Below, piece by piece: positions 1 to 6,735 of a stretch of 64,000 bases of DNA. Position 1 is the first letter of the stretch. The number at the start of each line of letters is the position of its first letter. Source of the DNA: Treponema bryantii NK4A124 (lineage in GTDB: Bacteria > Spirochaetota > Spirochaetia > Treponematales > Treponemataceae); the NCBI RefSeq assembly GCF_000421345.1, contig NZ_ATWV01000010.1, forward strand, positions 1 to 64,000. Reading direction: 5' to 3'. The notes under the pieces were generated by a model. That model did no database searches and was not told the DNA's origin. It saw nothing but the letters and a program-made list of their open reading frames with translations. The position numbers were made by a program, and so were the translations under genes.

Positions 1-44
1 CCGACAGCGGGTCAAGCCCGCTGCGGTACAACCAGTTGTTATGC
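1..44 (+). other. Partial integron attC site (3' part)
   Basis: The window opens inside an attC site. The GC-rich central hairpin, the L' box TACAACC and the R' box GTTATGC (38-44) match the complete copies further right. A short hairpin (stem CAGGC/GCCTG, 48-63) follows R' and is here followed by a T-run. The 5' half lies outside the window. Confidence 0.85.
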
Positions 45-282
45 TGACAGGCACACTGGCCTGCCTTTTTTTTAGAAATAAAAGTAAGGCGTTGGTTCAT
101 GTAAAAAACTTTCGCACGTGCATTCGCACTGTCTCAAGCTTTTTGCATGAAGAAATAAATATTTTAGAATTTTATTTTTCGTGGACATTCAAAATTTCCG
201 AAGTCTACGAGAAAATAAAAAAAATAGTTTGCAGTTAGTTATCTTAATTTACGCGCCCTCCGGCGCTAAAAGATATCTAGTA
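45..282 (+). other. Integron cassette without a convincing gene
   Basis: This is the body of a roughly 300-bp cassette between two attC sites. The only reading frame (41-238, 65 codons) starts inside the R' box, has no ribosome binding site and resembles no family I know. The hairpin at 48-63 is followed by eight T residues, so it could act as a terminator just inside the cassette. It may be a non-coding or decayed cassette. Confidence 0.5.
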
Positions 283-345
283 GCATAACAAAGGTTCGTA
301 GCCGACAGCGGGTCAGGCCCGCTGCGGTACAACCAGTTGTTATGC
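283..345 (+). other. attC recombination site 2 (63 bp)
   Basis: R'' is GCATAAC (283-289) and R' is GTTATGC (339-345), which are fully complementary. Inside are L'' GGTTCGTA and L' TACAACC, which pair with one extrahelical base, as is typical of attC. The central part is a GCGGG/CCCGC hairpin. The R' box is followed by the cassette-start hairpin CACCC-GCACTG-GGGTG (349-364). Confidence 0.92.
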
Positions 346-377
346 TGACACCCGCACTGGGGTGCTAGGAGAGAAAA

Positions 378-1235
378 ATGAAAAAAGTATTTATTGTTGT
401 ATCAATATTTTTTTTCTGTATAAATTTATTCTGTACAGAAATATCAAAAAAAGAATTAATTGGAAAAGATAATCAATTTCAAATAAATGAAACTTTTTAT
501 TTTATTGAATTCTTAAATGAATCAGAATTTACTTTCCATTATCCTTATGGAGGATATAGTGGAAAAAATCTTAAATATACTTTAGAAAATAATCAACTTA
601 CATTAATTAGTGAAAACGGCAAACCATTTTATGATGACAAAATGAATAAACTTTTGTTTCCAAAAGGGAATAAAACCATTCTTTTTTACGAAGATAATTC
701 AGATGATTTTTGGTGCAAAGAATTATTCAAAAATAAAAATGTTTGTTTAAGAAATTTTAAAAATCAAACAGAAATTGGCAAGGAATGCTCAATAGATGGA
801 GTAAAGGTTATCAAACACAGTGGTAAAGAATTTGTTTTAGCAAAAGAAAATTTAAGATTACGTGAAAAACCAGATTTACAGGCCTCTACAGTAGGATTCA
901 ATTATCAGTCATATTTCGGTACGGCAGAATCTTTTCGAACTGGCCGCTATACATATAAAGGATATAAAGTAAATTCATTTACTGATTATCCATTATTATT
1001 GAAAGGTATGACAGTACAATATGAAGCTGTTACAGTAAATCAACAAACAATAGATGGAATCAAAGCACCATGGTATAGAATCATACTGAAAGACAATAGT
1101 GAGGAAGGTGCATGGCCACAGAGATTTTGGGTTTTTGGTGGATATTTATCAGAAATCGAAAATCCTAAAAATCCTGAATATGAAGAACAATTAATCCAAA
1201 GTGCAATTGAAAAAGACATTTTGGAAAAAGAATAA
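378..1235 (+). CDS. Secreted SH3-domain protein in an integron cassette
   Basis: A 285-residue exported protein. Residues 1-20 form a signal peptide (MKK start, then a Phe/Ile-rich core ending near NLFC, so it could be a lipoprotein with a loose spirochaetal lipobox). The middle is not recognised. From about residue 155 there is a bacterial SH3-like module (ENLRLREKPDLQASTVG, later PWYRIILKD and WVFGGYLSE), as in cell-envelope SH3 proteins of Treponema. The start has a GGAG site 9 bases upstream, directly after the cassette hairpin. It is very AT-rich compared with the genes beyond 6.7 kb, as expected for an acquired cassette. It has no promoter of its own that I can see. Binding target unknown. 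Confidence 0.8.
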   Translation: MKKVFIVVSIFFFCINLFCTEISKKELIGKDNQFQINETFYFIEFLNESEFTFHYPYGGYSGKNLKYTLENNQLTLISENGKPFYDDKMNKLLFPKGNKTILFYEDNSDDFWCKELFKNKNVCLRNFKNQTEIGKECSIDGVKVIKHSGKEFVLAKENLRLREKPDLQASTVGFNYQSYFGTAESFRTGRYTYKGYKVNSFTDYPLLLKGMTVQYEAVTVNQQTIDGIKAPWYRIILKDNSEEGAWPQRFWVFGGYLSEIENPKNPEYEEQLIQSAIEKDILEKE

Positions 1236-1241
1236 ATAAAA

Positions 1242-1304
1242 GCATAACAAAGGTTCGTAGCCGACAGCGGGTCGAGCCCGCTGCGGTACAACCAGTAGTT
1301 ATGG
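1242..1304 (+). other. attC recombination site 3 (63 bp)
   Basis: R'' is GCATAAC (1242-1248), matching the start of the preceding cassette (GTTATGC at 339), as expected when both ends of one cassette come from the same circular form. R' is GTTATGG (1298-1304). The next cassette starts with the hairpin CAGGC-TGATG-GCCTG (1308-1322). Confidence 0.9.
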
Positions 1305-1968
1305 CGACAGGCTGATGGCCTGCCGGGTTTTAAAAATTTTAGGGCGAAGCACGGTAGCGGTTTTATCCAGGCTCGCACGTTAGATTTTTTTAGGTTCTTT
1401 GTTTTCCGTTTCCTACCCGTTTTATTGAAATCGCAAAATGTAAAATCAATCTGAAAATCTCAGAAGCAAAAATAATTCGGGCTCGCAGGCAGGTTTATAT
1501 TCGGGCAAGGCGAAGAAGCGGTTGTAAATATGAGCTCGCACGGAAGCAGAAAAAAAAATTATCATCGTTTTATTTCAGTTATATCGAAATCGCAATCACA
1601 GATAAGACTAATTTAAAATTCAAAGTAGCAAATAATTATTGAGCTCGCAGGTTAGAGAAATCCTGTGTTATTTTGGAAGTTCAGCTTAATCGCAAATACT
1701 TTCTGTCTTTATAAAAGCAGAAGAAGCAATTTTGTTCGGGTTCGCAGTCTTTTTTGTTTTCCGGGAAAGATATAATAATTCTGAAATCGCAAGTATAAAA
1801 TCGTCTACAGGAATTTTCAGAAGCAAAAAAAGTTAGGGAAAAACGAAGAAGCGGTTGTAGCTCAGGCTCGCAGGCGGGCAATAAAATTCGGGCAAAGCAG
1901 GAAGCGAAAAAAATAATAATCGTGAAAACTTAGACTAGAAAGGAAATCTGTTTTATTGATAGAATATG
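1305..1968 (+). repeat. Non-coding cassette with degenerate internal repeats
   Basis: This 660-bp stretch lies between two attC sites and has no credible gene (the longest frame is a 66-codon minus-strand ORF). The words GGCTCGCAGG, GAAGAAGCGGTTGTA, GAAATCGCAA and CAGAAGCAAAA recur in the same rough order several times (near 1340-1380, 1420-1490, 1500-1545, 1570-1650, 1700-1760, 1780-1900). It looks like diverged tandem copies of a 100-200 bp unit. I see no translation signal. Confidence 0.6.
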
Positions 1969-2031
1969 CTATAACAAAGGTTCGTAGCCGACAGGCAGTC
2001 AAGCTGCCTGCGGTTTAAAATATTGTTAGAC
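1969..2031 (+). other. attC recombination site 4 (63 bp)
   Basis: R'' is CTATAAC (1969-1975) and R' is GTTAGAC (2025-2031). The central hairpin differs from the other copies (GGCAG/CTGCC instead of GCGGG/CCCGC), but the stem is kept. A cassette-start hairpin CACGCC-ACT-GGCGTG follows (2035-2049). Confidence 0.88.
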
Positions 2032-2076
2032 TGACACGCCACTGGCGTGAAAATACAAAAAAAAGGAGATTTTAAA

Positions 2077-2736
2077 ATGGAAAATGTTTTAAGTGATGTA
2101 AACAAACCATCAAGTCAAGAAGTATTGAATGTGAAAGGCTTTGATAAAGATTTTTTGTCTTTAATTAAAGAAATGAGTTCTTTAACAAATAAAATACTGA
2201 ATCATCCTACAACAAAAGAAAAGGTGTTTCCCGCAAATTTTGTAATTGACAAAAATAATCTTTCTGACTTATTTCAAACGATTGAGACAAAAATTCGTGA
2301 TTATAAATCGGATGAAAAAAGTTTCGAAATTTCTGTATTGTATAATGATGGTTCATATACGAAGTTTCCATCATTTGATGAATTTCTTAATGACAATGAA
2401 GTAAAACCAATATGTGCAAAAAATATCAGTTTATCATGGGAAATGAAAATATTTTTTGAAGGGAGAAATCCTTTAATTTCAAAAATTGGTGAACAGCATT
2501 CTATAAATGTTACTATTTCAGTACCCCCAGAAAATTTTTCGGATAAAGCCTTTTATATGTTTAATGGATATCCTGTTGATAGTAATGGCATAATACAAGT
2601 TTCTGTTAATCACAGTAATAAAGTATTTGCAGATGAAATTATACAACATGTCAGTGATTATGTTGATAGAATTAGTGGAACATCAAAAAATAATGAAAGT
2701 TTCTTTAAAAAAATAGAAGAAGACTTGGAATGTTAA
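2077..2736 (+). CDS. Cassette protein of unknown function
   Basis: A 219-residue soluble protein. I chose the ATG at 2077 because AAAAGGAG lies 8 bases upstream. A GTG at 2047 would overlap the cassette-start hairpin. There is no signal peptide or membrane segment. The N-terminal half is helical and charged; the second half contains beta-rich segments (INVTISVPP, NGIIQVSVNHSNK). I recognise no family. Its last codons overlap the start of the next gene by 7 bases, so the two are probably translated together and work together. Confidence 0.75.
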   Translation: MENVLSDVNKPSSQEVLNVKGFDKDFLSLIKEMSSLTNKILNHPTTKEKVFPANFVIDKNNLSDLFQTIETKIRDYKSDEKSFEISVLYNDGSYTKFPSFDEFLNDNEVKPICAKNISLSWEMKIFFEGRNPLISKIGEQHSINVTISVPPENFSDKAFYMFNGYPVDSNGIIQVSVNHSNKVFADEIIQHVSDYVDRISGTSKNNESFFKKIEEDLEC

Positions 2737-3068
2737 TTGAAATATTACTAAAAATTAGTGCTATAATTCCAATTACATTTATATTTTTTAATACGAATGA
2801 TTACAATTATATCATTAAATTGTTTTCAATATCATTTATACTTTTTTTATTTACACAAATTTTTGCAGAATTTATTGGAAAAAGTTTATTTAATTTATTA
2901 GGTAAATCAAATAATACTTCTTGGATAATTTTAAATGATTATACGAAGAAAAAGTTCGATGAAAACAAATCAAAAAGCCATTTAGGTATAACTTTTTTTG
3001 TATATTTACTTCTTCCATTGATTATCAATATTTTTGCAGCTTGGTTGTGTAATAAACTTGGTTTATAA
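2730..3068 (+). CDS. Small membrane protein, second gene of a two-gene cassette
   Basis: A 112-residue protein with about three hydrophobic segments (residues 1-20, 27-55 and 88-110) and a charged loop (DYTKKKFDENKSK) near residues 70-85. It begins inside the end of the upstream gene (ATG at 2730, upstream stop at 2734-2736), which indicates translational coupling. Two-gene cassettes are uncommon; a soluble protein paired with a membrane protein could be an effector/immunity or sensor pair, but nothing in the sequence decides this. Confidence 0.75.
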   Translation: MLIEILLKISAIIPITFIFFNTNDYNYIIKLFSISFILFLFTQIFAEFIGKSLFNLLGKSNNTSWIILNDYTKKKFDENKSKSHLGITFFVYLLLPLIINIFAAWLCNKLGL

Positions 3069-3076
3069 CAAAGACA

Positions 3077-3139
3077 GTCTAACAAAGGTTCGTAGCCGAC
3101 AGCGGGTCAGGCCCGCTGCGGTACAACCAGTTGTTAGGC
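3077..3139 (+). other. attC recombination site 5 (63 bp)
   Basis: R'' is GTCTAAC (3077-3083), the exact complement of the R' that starts the same cassette (GTTAGAC at 2025). The R' of this site is GTTAGGC (3133-3139). A cassette-start hairpin CACCC-ACACTG-GGGTG follows (3143-3158). Confidence 0.92.
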
Positions 3140-3170
3140 GGACACCCACACTGGGGTGCTTGGAGAGAAA

Positions 3171-4022
3171 ATGAAAAAAGTATTTATATTATTATTTTTG
3201 ATAAGCCTTTGTTTCCCATTATTTTCAGAAAAAAAGGAATCCATTACAGATTATTATAATTATTCTTTAAATGAATTAATTCCAAATACAGCAAAAAAAA
3301 TTATTCTGGGAAACATTGATTTATTCTCAGAATATATAAGTGACTTTGATTTAGCCGTCTTAAATAATTCAGATTTAAGAATATTAAGAAATATGATTTA
3401 TGCTAAACACGGAAATATTTTTTCTTCTTCAGATCTTACAAATTATTATTCTAATTTTAATTGGTATAAACCTGCAAAGAAAGTTAAAGACTCTGATTTA
3501 ACAGAAGAAGAATTAAAACTGATAGAAAGAATAAAATTATTTGAAACAAGAGATGAAATAAAAAAGAATGTAATTCTAAAAAATATGGAAGGCGTATGGC
3601 AGGATTATTTTATTATGGCTGCCGGCTGGTCAAATAGATTTGTATTTTATGAAAATAAAAATGCAGAATTTATTTTCAGTCAGATGCGTTATATTCCATT
3701 GGCTCAAGAAATGCACGGAACTTACGAAGTAAAGGGAAATGTATTAATTCTTAAAATAAAAGAAATAATTTATAATTCTTATATACCCGAATATGACAAA
3801 ATAAATATGTATGAACTTGATTACATACCAAATAACAGAAATACTATAACATTTAAAAATCCAATAGAATTTAAATTCCCAATCAAAAATTTTGAATTGA
3901 ATAAAACCTGGAAGCAAAGAAATTATTCGACAAATGAAGATGTCGAATTTACAAAAGATTATATAGAGCTCGGATCATTTAGTTATTATAAAATGTCTGA
4001 AGATCCAAATGATAAATATTAA
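3171..4022 (+). CDS. Secreted YARHG-domain protein in an integron cassette
   Basis: A 283-residue exported protein. The ATG at 3171 is preceded by TTGGAG at good spacing. Residues 1-20 are a signal peptide (MKKVFILLFLISLCFPLFSE). Residues 65-130 carry a YARHG domain: LRILRNMIYAKHG, then FNWYKP and a closing EEELKLIERIK helix. The family is extracellular and of unclear function. The C-terminal half is beta-rich and unassigned. The first residues and the leader resemble the SH3 cassette at 378, so the two cassettes may share the origin of their 5' parts. Confidence 0.82.
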   Translation: MKKVFILLFLISLCFPLFSEKKESITDYYNYSLNELIPNTAKKIILGNIDLFSEYISDFDLAVLNNSDLRILRNMIYAKHGNIFSSSDLTNYYSNFNWYKPAKKVKDSDLTEEELKLIERIKLFETRDEIKKNVILKNMEGVWQDYFIMAAGWSNRFVFYENKNAEFIFSQMRYIPLAQEMHGTYEVKGNVLILKIKEIIYNSYIPEYDKINMYELDYIPNNRNTITFKNPIEFKFPIKNFELNKTWKQRNYSTNEDVEFTKDYIELGSFSYYKMSEDPNDKY

Positions 4023-4023
4023 A

Positions 4024-4173
4024 GCATAACAAAGGTTCGTAGCCGACAGCGGGTCAAGCCCGCTGCGGAACAATCAATTGTTCCGCAGCCTTTATTTCGA
4101 TGAGTCTGAAAAATGCTTTCGCATTTTTCTTAACGGCTCTTCGATTGTAGGCAGGTACAACCAGTTGTTATGC
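4024..4173 (+). other. attC recombination site 6 with enlarged central structure (150 bp)
   Basis: R'' GCATAAC (4024-4030) and R' GTTATGC (4167-4173) are intact, but the site is 150 bp instead of 63. An extra block of about 87 bp (roughly 4068-4154) contains two perfect hairpins, one around GCGGAACAAT/ATTGTTCCGC and one GAAAAATGC-TTTC-GCATTTTTC. It sits in the variable terminal structure, where natural attC sites differ most. The cassette-start hairpin CACGCC-ACT-GGCGTG follows (4177-4191). Confidence 0.85.
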
Positions 4174-4214
4174 TCACACGCCACTGGCGTGGTATAGGAA
4201 ATAAAAAAGTAATT

Positions 4215-4628
4215 ATGGTAGATAAAATTCAAATGATTGGTACGGCTTTTTTGCCAATAGATAAATCCAACAAAAAAATTTTAGTTTCAAAAAGAAGCAT
4301 GAATAAAAAATATTTTCCGGGCTATTGGGAAGTAATTGGCGGAAATCTTGAATTTGGGGAAGATTTTACAGACTGTGTAATCCGAGAAGTGAAAGAAGAA
4401 ATCAACTGCAATATAAAAAATCTGACACATTTACATTCACGAACAATGTATCTTAATGATTTGATGTATATTACAGTTGCTTATTATGGCGAAATATTAG
4501 AAGAACCTGTTTTCAATAAAAATGAAATTTCTGAAATCAAATGGATTACTGAAAACGAAATAGACGATTTTGAATTTTGTCCTGGTGATGTTGAATTATT
4601 GAAAATAGGTTTTAAGAGTATAAAGTAG
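4215..4628 (+). CDS. NUDIX hydrolase in an integron cassette
   Basis: A 137-residue NUDIX-fold pyrophosphohydrolase, likely acting on a nucleoside diphosphate-linked compound; the substrate cannot be told. The NUDIX box runs over about residues 40-62: GNLEFGE, seven residues, then REVKEEIN. The catalytic Glu residues are kept, while the usual Gly after REXXEE is Asn. Length is normal for the family. ATG 4215 is the best start, but the AGGAA at 4196-4200 is rather far upstream. It shares its cassette with the opposite-strand DUF2442 gene. Confidence 0.88.
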   Translation: MVDKIQMIGTAFLPIDKSNKKILVSKRSMNKKYFPGYWEVIGGNLEFGEDFTDCVIREVKEEINCNIKNLTHLHSRTMYLNDLMYITVAYYGEILEEPVFNKNEISEIKWITENEIDDFEFCPGDVELLKIGFKSIK

Positions 4629-4630
4629 CT

Positions 4631-5026
4631 GATCAGGCAATATGCGCCAAAGGATCTTCTACATCAATTCCTTTTTCGTAAATTGTATAAGGATCAATAT
4701 CGATACAATTGTATTTATCGTATTTACCATCCAATGTCCATGCAAGAGTTCCGTTCAGTACAGTACAGTTATTCATGTAAAAATCTAAATTATTTAGTTT
4801 AGAAAAAACGCCTTTGCCTACTAAATGAGATACATCATATTTTTTTATCTTTCCGTCTACAAAGTAAACGAAAACATTGTAATTGTCTTTAGGCAAAACC
4901 TGTACAATTTCCATTTGTATCTCCTTATTTTAGTGGATCTATTTTCATGAAAATGAGGTGGTAAATGATCATCAAAATAAAGGCATCTATTCCTTCAAAT
5001 TCACTAACAACAAGCATTGCCTGATC
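4631..5026. repeat. 11-bp inverted repeat bracketing the DUF2442 gene
   Basis: GATCAGGCAAT at 4631-4641 recurs as its exact complement ATTGCCTGATC at 5016-5026. The pair encloses the only reverse-oriented gene of the array. It may mark a small inverted or inserted block within the cassette. Confidence 0.5.
4633..4914 (-). CDS. DUF2442 family protein, reversed in its cassette
   Basis: A 93-residue protein. The pattern VLPKDNYNVFVYFVDGKIKKYDVS at the N-terminus (shown here in pieces: VLPKDNYNVFVYF, then DGKIKKYDVS), KGVFSKL in the middle and a C-terminal DPYTIYEK is that of DUF2442, a small fold often found beside DUF4160 or other toxin-antitoxin-like partners. No partner is encoded here. An AGGAGAT site lies 6 bases before the ATG. 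It is the only gene of the array on the minus strand, so it needs its own promoter. An alternative is that it is the left half of a former two-gene module. Confidence 0.75.
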   Translation of the reverse strand: MEIVQVLPKDNYNVFVYFVDGKIKKYDVSHLVGKGVFSKLNNLDFYMNNCTVLNGTLAWTLDGKYDKYNCIDIDPYTIYEKGIDVEDPLAHIA

Positions 5027-5072
5027 CCAAAATTAATATATCAAAAAAAATCAATATCAACTATAATAAAAA

Positions 5073-5129
5073 GCATAACAAAGGTTCGTAGCCGACAGCG
5101 GGTCGAGTCCGCCATTATTTGTGTTGACA
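5073..5129 (+). other. Degenerate attC site 7
   Basis: R'' GCATAAC (5073-5079), L'' and the first half of the central hairpin match the other sites. After GAGTCCGCC the sequence diverges, the L' box is missing, and a GTTGACA replaces R'. It is either a damaged site or the scar of a non-standard insertion. The sequence that replaces it forms the next gene pair's promoter. Confidence 0.7.
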
Positions 5130-5153
5130 AATATTCACTTTAGTTCATATAAT
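5124..5153 (+). promoter_or_regulatory. Consensus sigma-70 promoter of the HigBA cassette
   Basis: TTGACA (5124-5129) and TATAAT (5148-5153) are both perfect consensus hexamers, 18 bases apart. Transcription should start near 5160, which is the ATG of the toxin gene, so the message would be leaderless or nearly so. The -35 box lies where the R' box of attC 7 should be. Confidence 0.8.
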
Positions 5154-5159
5154 AAAATC

Positions 5160-5540
5160 ATGTGGAATGTTGATTCATCCGATGAATATGATGCCTGGTT
5201 TCTAACTTTGGACGAAGAAAGTAAGGAAGCTGTATTACAAAGAGTTCTTTTACTCCGACAGTATGGCCCACAACTTCCCCGCCCATATTCAGATACTCTT
5301 CATGGTTCTAAAAAATACACGAATCTGAAGGAATTAAGAAATCAGACAGAAAAACATGTTCTGAGAGTTGCCTATTACTTTGATAGAAAAAGACATGCAT
5401 TTCTGCTTACCGGCGGAGATAAGAAAGGAAAAGATCAGAAGAAATTTTACAAAGATTTAATTACTGAATCTGAAGTAATCATAGAGAAACATGAAAAGGA
5501 GTTGGAAAATGAAAGATGCAATCAAAATGATGGAAAGTAA
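5160..5540 (+). CDS. higB: HigB-type toxin (RelE/ParE superfamily)
   Basis: A 126-residue toxin of the phage-derived Gp49/HigB family, presumably a ribosome-dependent mRNA interferase. Typical features are LPRPYSDTLHGSKKYTNLKEL, seen as PYSDTLHG and NLKELR, then HVLRVAYYFDRKRHAFLLTGG, seen as RVAYYFDRKR and FLLTGG, and a final KKFYKDLI helix. No Shine-Dalgarno sequence lies before ATG 5160, consistent with leaderless translation from the promoter at 5124-5153. It overlaps the antitoxin gene by 32 bases. Toxin before antitoxin is the usual higBA order. Confidence 0.88.
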   Translation: MWNVDSSDEYDAWFLTLDEESKEAVLQRVLLLRQYGPQLPRPYSDTLHGSKKYTNLKELRNQTEKHVLRVAYYFDRKRHAFLLTGGDKKGKDQKKFYKDLITESEVIIEKHEKELENERCNQNDGK

Positions 5541-5814
5541 TATGTCTCCCGAAGCTGTAAGAAGAGCTCACATAAAAGCCGAGCAGGATATTATGTCTAT
5601 CCGCCTTGCACAGCTCCGAGAAGAAAAAAATATAAAACAATCAGAAATGGCAAATTTCACACAGTCGTCAGTTTCAAAAATAGAAAAAAGAAAGGATATG
5701 AAAATATCTACTTTAATAGATTATCTCGACAGTCTTGGAATGGGCTTGGAAATAATTACATACCCGAAACTTGCTGTTTCAAAGAAACAGGAAAAAGTAC
5801 TGTTAAAAGTGTAG
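5509..5814 (+). CDS. higA: HigA-type antitoxin, XRE helix-turn-helix
   Basis: A 101-residue DNA-binding antitoxin. Residues 35-80 form the XRE helix-turn-helix (LAQLREEKNIKQSEMA, then SSVSKIEKRKDMKISTL). It should neutralise HigB and repress the shared promoter. The start at 5509 has AAGGAG at good spacing; the frame upstream of it lies inside higB. Toxin-antitoxin cassettes are common in large integron arrays, where they stabilise the array against deletion. Confidence 0.9.
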   Translation: MKDAIKMMESNMSPEAVRRAHIKAEQDIMSIRLAQLREEKNIKQSEMANFTQSSVSKIEKRKDMKISTLIDYLDSLGMGLEIITYPKLAVSKKQEKVLLKV

Positions 5815-5818
5815 CAAA

Positions 5819-5881
5819 ACCTAACAAAGATTCGTAGCCGACAGCGGGTCAAGCCCGCTGCGGAACAGCCAGTTGTTAGGT
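5819..5881 (+). other. attC recombination site 8 (63 bp)
   Basis: R'' is ACCTAAC (5819-5825) and R' is GTTAGGT (5875-5881), exact complements. The centre matches the other sites. The cassette-start hairpin GGCGC-ACT-GCGCC follows (5886-5898). This is the last complete attC of the array. Confidence 0.92.
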
Positions 5882-5910
5882 TGATGGCGCACTGCGCCAC
5901 TGGAGTAAAA

Positions 5911-6270
5911 ATGGCTAAAATTAATAGAATAGAAATTGATGAATTCTGGGCTGACGCAACTATAGTAGAAGCTGGAGATTATATTTATACAAGTTATTGC
6001 ATGAAAAATGAAGGTCAGCCTATTGAAAACCAAATAAACGGTGCTTTTGATATTCTTGAAGAAAGATTACAAAAAATTGGATTAACATTGGACTCCGTTA
6101 TACAAATGGATTGTCTTTTTGCTAATATACAAGATTTGAACTTTTTACCTGCAGTAATAAAACAAAGATTTACTAACGGAAAGTATCCGGCACGAAAAGC
6201 ATATGAAACAAAATTTATAAGAGAAGGAATTCTTTTTCAAATTGATGCAGTTGCATTCAGAGAAAAGTAA
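5911..6270 (+). CDS. RidA/YjgF-like family protein
   Basis: A 119-residue protein of the Rid superfamily, whose founding member hydrolyses reactive enamines and imines from PLP enzymes. Seen are the strand GDYIYTSYCM, the helix QINGAFDILEERLQKIGLTLDSV, seen as NGAFDILEERL and GLTLDSVIQMD, and the end YPARKAYETKF followed by IDAVAFRE. The active-site Arg of RidA is replaced in the motif YPARKAYE only in context, so activity is uncertain. ATG 5911 has GGAG five bases upstream. It is the last intact gene of the cassette array. Confidence 0.8.
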   Translation: MAKINRIEIDEFWADATIVEAGDYIYTSYCMKNEGQPIENQINGAFDILEERLQKIGLTLDSVIQMDCLFANIQDLNFLPAVIKQRFTNGKYPARKAYETKFIREGILFQIDAVAFREK

Positions 6271-6283
6271 CCGAATACATAAC

Positions 6284-6457
6284 ATGAAAAATGGATACGG
6301 TGACATGGTTATAATGAGCATGGAAACTTACGAAAAGGCAAATTTCTTCAATAATTTATATGAAAAACTTGCACTTGCTGAGGCAGATTTAAAAGCCGGC
6401 AGAGTTTCTGATGTTGATGATGCAGTGAATGACATAAGGAAAAAATATGGCTTATAA
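6284..6457 (+). pseudogene. Truncated Phd/YefM-type antitoxin
   Basis: Only the C-terminal two thirds of a Phd/YefM antitoxin remain: KNGYGDMVIMSMETYEK and a closing acidic helix (LKAGRVSDVDDAVNDIRKKYGL, seen as DVDDAVNDIRKKYG). The DNA-binding N-terminus is missing, because the frame joins sequence right after the RidA stop. An ATG at 6284 could still start translation of a short product. It overlaps the toxin remnant at 6447 as intact pairs of this type do. Confidence 0.7.
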
Positions 6458-6622
6458 AGTCAGAATTACTGATTCATAAGTCTCCAAAATAAAGGATATC
6501 ACAGATTTATCTTCAAACAAAATTATATTGCTTTATATCTTATTGAAGACGAAGAAAATAAAAAGGTTGTCACAATAATGCATATATTCAATGCAAAACG
6601 TGATTATGAAAAACTTGTATAG
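6447..6622 (+). pseudogene. Degraded RelE/ParE-type toxin
   Basis: The ATG at 6447 overlaps the antitoxin end and encodes MAYKVRITDS before a stop at 6477. In another frame, 6491-6622 encodes KGYHRFIFKQNYIALYLI and later VVTIMHIFNAKRDYEKLV, the typical C-terminal half of a RelE/ParE toxin. The middle of the gene is deleted and the frame is shifted. It forms a dead toxin-antitoxin pair with the gene before it. Confidence 0.75.
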
Positions 6623-6735
6623 AATGCAACCTAAAAGGTTTCGACCTTCGGTCGTTTGCATTTAAGGAAATTATTATCTATTGCGCTTGCGCGCACGATG
6701 CATCATAGCCGACAGTAAAAAAAAAGGAGTTAAAA
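6623..6735 (+). other. Array end with hairpin and attC relic
   Basis: AATGCAA...TTGCATT (6624-6662) encloses an inner CGACC-TTCG-GTCG hairpin. At 6706-6715 the ten bases TAGCCGACAG equal the L''/centre junction of the attC sites, with nothing else of the site left. This appears to be the decayed right end of the integron array. Confidence 0.5.

Noticed and set aside
1040-1378. A 112-codon minus-strand frame
   Set aside because: It is mostly the reverse side of the SH3 gene and of an attC site; part of its product (RSGLDPLSATNLC) is attC sequence and recurs at another attC.
1-6735. Integron integrase gene
   Set aside because: No tyrosine recombinase is encoded anywhere in the window on either strand.
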